Shown: positions 61,146 to 64,000 of the stretch, one piece after another
How positions within the stretch are numbered: the first letter of the stretch is position 1
How the letters are laid out: each line of letters starts with the position of its first letter
Origin: Mycobacteroides sp. LB1
GTDB lineage: Bacteria; Actinomycetota; Actinomycetes; Mycobacteriales; Mycobacteriaceae
Reading direction: 5' to 3'
Assembly (NCBI RefSeq): GCF_013449725.1
Contig: NZ_JACCFF010000007.1
Span: 248,001 to 312,000, forward strand
Length of the DNA: 64,000 nt
Translations under genes and position numbers: made by a program
Notes under the pieces: model-generated
The model's input: the letters and a program-made list of their open reading frames with translations, nothing else
What the model was told of the DNA's origin: nothing
Database searches by the model: none

Positions 61146-62705
61146 GTGTCGGCTCCAGCGTTGCAGCCCGAATCCCTTTCCGTGCCGACCGCCGCGGCGG
61201 CCGGCGGTTGTCCGGTCAATCACGATCTGTATCCCGGTGGGCCCACGTTCTTGCGGTGGCACCATACGAAGGTCGGCTATTTTAAGTCTTGGCGCATCGC
61301 GCTGGGCGCCGTGTGGTCGGTGTATCGGCACTCCATCTTCGAGTATGTCTCCGACATGCCAGGCCAAGACGACCTGTTGGTGGCGCGGGCTCCCATGCGC
61401 AAGCTCGTCGTCGTCCGCAACCCGGAAATGGCGCGGTATGTGTTGGTGGCCAACCAGGACAACTACATCAAGTGTGCCGAATATGATTTGCTTGCAGTCG
61501 GTTTCGGCCGCGGTCTGGTCACCGATCTGAACGAAGCGCAGTGGAACCGGAACCGTCGGTTGGTCCAGCCGATCTTCGCTAAACGGCAGGTTGACCTGTT
61601 CGCGCCGCAGATGGCCGAGGCTAGCGCCCGGACCCTGGAACGCTGGGACAACCTATATGCCCAGGGCAAGCCGGTGGACATCACCGCCGAGATGAACTAT
61701 CTGACCATGGATATCGTTGCGCAGACGATGTTCGGGATCGATCTCTCTGGCGATATGGCCGAGCGGATGCGGATCAGCTTCGCGCGGCTGCTCAAGCTCT
61801 TCGGTATTGGATTCATAGCGGGCGCGGCACCCCCGCTGCGTTGGATAGTCGACAAGCTCGCCACTCATGGGCCGGACGAATTATCTTCACACACACCGCG
61901 ATTGGCGATTCGCGCGCTGCGCATCGGAGCCTCGGTGATCGCGCCGCGAACCATGCGTGGATTGCGGTGGATTGAGCACACCATCGATCAGCTTATCGCC
62001 GACCATCGAAGCGGGCGCATCACCCGGCAAGACAATCTGCTGGCGCTGCTGATGGCGGCCGAGGACCCGGAGACCGGTGCCAAATACACGGACCTGGAGA
62101 TCCGCGACGAGCTGATGACGTTCCTGGGAGCAGGTTTCGAGACGACGGCCGCGGCGTTGGCGTGGACCTGGTACCTGTTGTCGCGCAACCCCGAGGCCCG
62201 CGTCACGCTGGGCGAAGAAGTCGACCGGGTGCTGCAGGGTCGTTTGCCAACCGCCGAGGATGTCGACAACTTGCCGTGGACCGCCGCAGTGGTCAACGAG
62301 GCGATGCGGGTGTGTCCGCCGATTATTGGCGTGGCGCGCACCGCGAAGGAGCGGGATGTGCTGGGGGACTACCCGATCGAGGCGGGAAGCACAGTGGCGA
62401 TTGTCATCGACAGCATTCATCAGAATGAGCGAGTCTGGGAGAATGCCTCGAAGTTCGATCCCTCACGGTTCCTCAAGGAGAACCTGGAGCCGGAACAGCG
62501 TAAGGCGCACATGCCTTTCGGCGCCGGTAAGCGGATGTGCATTGCGTCGGGCTTCGCGAACCTGGAGGCCGTCATCGGAGTGGCGGCGCTGGCCCAGCAA
62601 TATGAGTTGGACATGCTGCCGGGACAGAATCCGCGCCGTGAGGTGACGTTCACCGGCGGGCCCGAGGGTGAGATCCTGATGAAGCTGCGCCGACGGCATC
62701 CGTGA
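61146..62705 (+). CDS. Cytochrome P450, 519 residues
   Basis: Starts at GTG 61146, 2 bp after the acidic protein. I-helix motif FLGAGFETTAAALAWTWYLL, K-helix ExxR within NEAMRVCPP, a FDPSRF PERF-type motif, and haem loop MPFGAGKRMCIASGFANLE with the Cys ligand. Length and the long N-terminal extension are typical of the CYP4/CYP102-like bacterial group rather than of short class I enzymes. These often hydroxylate fatty acids or other hydrophobic molecules. No membrane anchor is visible. Substrate unknown. Confidence 0.92.
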   Translation: MSAPALQPESLSVPTAAAAGGCPVNHDLYPGGPTFLRWHHTKVGYFKSWRIALGAVWSVYRHSIFEYVSDMPGQDDLLVARAPMRKLVVVRNPEMARYVLVANQDNYIKCAEYDLLAVGFGRGLVTDLNEAQWNRNRRLVQPIFAKRQVDLFAPQMAEASARTLERWDNLYAQGKPVDITAEMNYLTMDIVAQTMFGIDLSGDMAERMRISFARLLKLFGIGFIAGAAPPLRWIVDKLATHGPDELSSHTPRLAIRALRIGASVIAPRTMRGLRWIEHTIDQLIADHRSGRITRQDNLLALLMAAEDPETGAKYTDLEIRDELMTFLGAGFETTAAALAWTWYLLSRNPEARVTLGEEVDRVLQGRLPTAEDVDNLPWTAAVVNEAMRVCPPIIGVARTAKERDVLGDYPIEAGSTVAIVIDSIHQNERVWENASKFDPSRFLKENLEPEQRKAHMPFGAGKRMCIASGFANLEAVIGVAALAQQYELDMLPGQNPRREVTFTGGPEGEILMKLRRRHP

Positions 62706-62715
62706 CACTGGTGGA

Positions 62716-63285
62716 GTGACGATCCTTACCGAGGCCCTTCGTGGCCAGTTGACGGCTCGGTGGCTGCAACCGCACCGGCGCCACCATAACCTCGTGCATC
62801 TGCGTGAAGTGCTGGATGCTGTTGACCTGCTCGCTGGTGACGGCATGGTCTTTGACAGGGAGCCCGTCGAATTGGCGGTGTGGTTCCACGATGCGGTGTA
62901 CGAGATCGGGCATGGCGATAACGAGGTGCAGTCGGCCGCATTAGCGCAGGATCTGTTGCCTCCCAACGCCAGCCGGGAGGTTATCCGCCTGGTTCTGATC
63001 ACCGAGACTCATCGCGTGGAACCAGGCGACGTCAACGGCGCCGTGCTGAGCGATGCCGATCTGTCGGTGCTTGGGTCCTCTGATGACCGCTACGCGCGGT
63101 ACGCGGCGGCGGTACGCGAGGAGTACGAGGTGGTGCCGGACCATGTCTTCAATCGTGAGCGGGCGCGGATCCTGGGTGCGTTACTGGAACAGGATTCGAT
63201 ATTCCACACCGAAGCCGGCAGAGTGCGCTGGGAAGCCGCCGCGCGGAGCAATGTCGAGGCGGAGCTGCGCAGACTCACTGCGTGA
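62716..63285 (+). CDS. HD-superfamily phosphohydrolase-like protein
   Basis: 189 residues from the GTG at 62716, 10 bp after the P450. Motifs HRRHHNLVHLREVLDAV, AVWFHDAVYEIG (the HD pair) and VLSDADLSVLGSS fit the predicted metal-dependent HD phosphohydrolases of the COG4339 type. The context in an operon with a P450 gives no clear partner. It may act on a nucleotide, but that is not established. Confidence 0.85.
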   Translation: MTILTEALRGQLTARWLQPHRRHHNLVHLREVLDAVDLLAGDGMVFDREPVELAVWFHDAVYEIGHGDNEVQSAALAQDLLPPNASREVIRLVLITETHRVEPGDVNGAVLSDADLSVLGSSDDRYARYAAAVREEYEVVPDHVFNRERARILGALLEQDSIFHTEAGRVRWEAAARSNVEAELRRLTA

Positions 63286-63297
63286 TGCCCGCGTGTC

Positions 63298-64000
63298 TCA
63301 GGTGCGCCGATATACCGTGGCGAGCCCGTTGTCCTTCGGGCATGAGGCGACGCCGCGTGAATGCCACTTCTCGTCGGGAGCGTTGGTGGTCTCAATGGTG
63401 AAGTGTCGCAATATGGTTCGCAACACAACGTCCATCTCCATGTTCGCGAACGCGGCCCCAACACAGCGTCGGGTACCGCCGCCATAGGGCACCCAGGAAT
63501 TACCGGGTTTGGTGTCCGCGAAACGGTCGGGGTCGAAGCGCTCCGGATCAGGAAATGCGGTGGGATCGTCCTGCATGAGGCTGACGCTCACCAGGACCGT
63601 CCAGCCATGCGGGATGCGATAGTCCCCAATGTCCACATACGGCGCGAACACATGGCGGCCCGCGAAGTCGATGACCGGCCGGCTGCGCTGTACCTCCAGG
63701 ATCGTCGCCTGCCGATACTCGTTGTGCTCGGTCTGTGCCTCCTCAACCAGACGCGTGAGTATGCGCGGGTGGCGGCTTATCCGCTCGAGCGCCCACGCCA
63801 GGGTAGTGGCCGTGGTCTCATGGCCGGCCGCCAACAGGGTGAGGAGTTCGTCGCCGACATCGCTGCGCGACATTGAGGTGCCGTCGTCGTAGGTCGAGCG
63901 CAGCAGTAGCGCGAGAATATCGGTGCGATCTTCGAAATCCGTTGCGGCAAGAGCCCTGTCGATAAGGACGTTGATGACCTTGTCGTAGTGCTTGCGTTTG
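63298..64000 (-). CDS. Cytochrome P450, N-terminus outside the window
   Basis: Only the C-terminal 233 or so residues are present; the frame runs off the right edge. I-helix motif LAAGHETTATTLAWALERI, a PERFDPDRF motif, and haem loop VPYGGGTRRCVGAAFANMEM with the Cys ligand. The GGGTRRCVGAAFA loop resembles the CYP135/CYP138-type mycobacterial P450s from memory, but I do not assign a number. The gene is convergent with the HD-protein gene, 12 bp away. Confidence 0.9.
   Translation of the reverse strand, partial: KRKHYDKVINVLIDRALAATDFEDRTDILALLLRSTYDDGTSMSRSDVGDELLTLLAAGHETTATTLAWALERISRHPRILTRLVEEAQTEHNEYRQATILEVQRSRPVIDFAGRHVFAPYVDIGDYRIPHGWTVLVSVSLMQDDPTAFPDPERFDPDRFADTKPGNSWVPYGGGTRRCVGAAFANMEMDVVLRTILRHFTIETTNAPDEKWHSRGVASCPKDNGLATVYRRT

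Noticed and set aside
1..64000. CRISPR array, insertion sequence or prophage
   Set aside because: I saw no regularly spaced repeats, transposase, integrase or phage structural genes; the accessory region shows signs of acquisition by content and base composition only.

Overview
The window looks like chromosome from a rapidly growing mycobacterium of the Mycobacteroides abscessus/chelonae group. Evidence: a fused 2-oxoglutarate decarboxylase/dehydrogenase (kgd) whose protein closely matches the M. tuberculosis enzyme as I remember it, a complete yrbE-mce operon, mycobacterial lipoproteins, many P450s and TetR regulators, high GC, and gene order matching two M. tuberculosis blocks. Species assignment and orthology come from recalled sequences and synteny, not from a search.

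Layout. 0-6.6 kb: two near-identical tandem short-chain dehydrogenases, a methyltransferase, a PucR-type regulator and two paralogous secretory-lipase-family proteins. 6.7-29.1 kb: a conserved block in the order of Rv1248c-Rv1262c: kgd, an Rv1249c-like protein, two MFS exporters, an NTF2-like protein and FAD-linked oxidase, a triple-domain nuclease-helicase, lprE, deaD, acyltransferase, TetR, cyp130, FAD-linked oxidase, a mycofactocin-type SDR, the efflux pump tap and a HIT protein. 30.4-47.4 kb: an accessory region with a Baeyer-Villiger-type monooxygenase and divergent TetR, a remnant of arylamine N-acetyltransferase, a second TetR, a membrane-anchored protein resembling linalool dehydratase/isomerase (AT-richer than its neighbours), a complete eight-gene yrbE-mce operon, and a DUF2236 (MpaB/latex-clearing type) oxygenase. 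47.6-58.3 kb: a second conserved block in the order of Rv1272c-Rv1278: heterodimeric ABC exporter, lprB, lprC plus a third lipoprotein, SixA-like phosphatase and an SbcD/SbcC-like pair. 58.3-64 kb: DszC-like flavin monooxygenase, VanZ-like protein, TetR, an acidic small protein coupled to a P450, an HD-domain protein and a truncated P450.

The most interesting part is 30.4-47.4 kb. Its genes would fit a locus for taking up and degrading a hydrophobic isoprenoid or terpenoid: Mce/YrbE importer, linalool dehydratase/isomerase homologue, latex-clearing-type oxygenase, Baeyer-Villiger-type oxygenase and two TetR regulators with recognisable palindromes nearby. That functional link is inference. 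Other signals include a probable leaderless cyp130 promoter overlapped by a TetR-type operator, a WhiB7-type promoter in front of tap, a short ORF ending just before a drug-exporter start codon, and several convergent gene pairs whose coding regions overlap. I saw no rRNA, tRNA, CRISPR array or insertion sequence.
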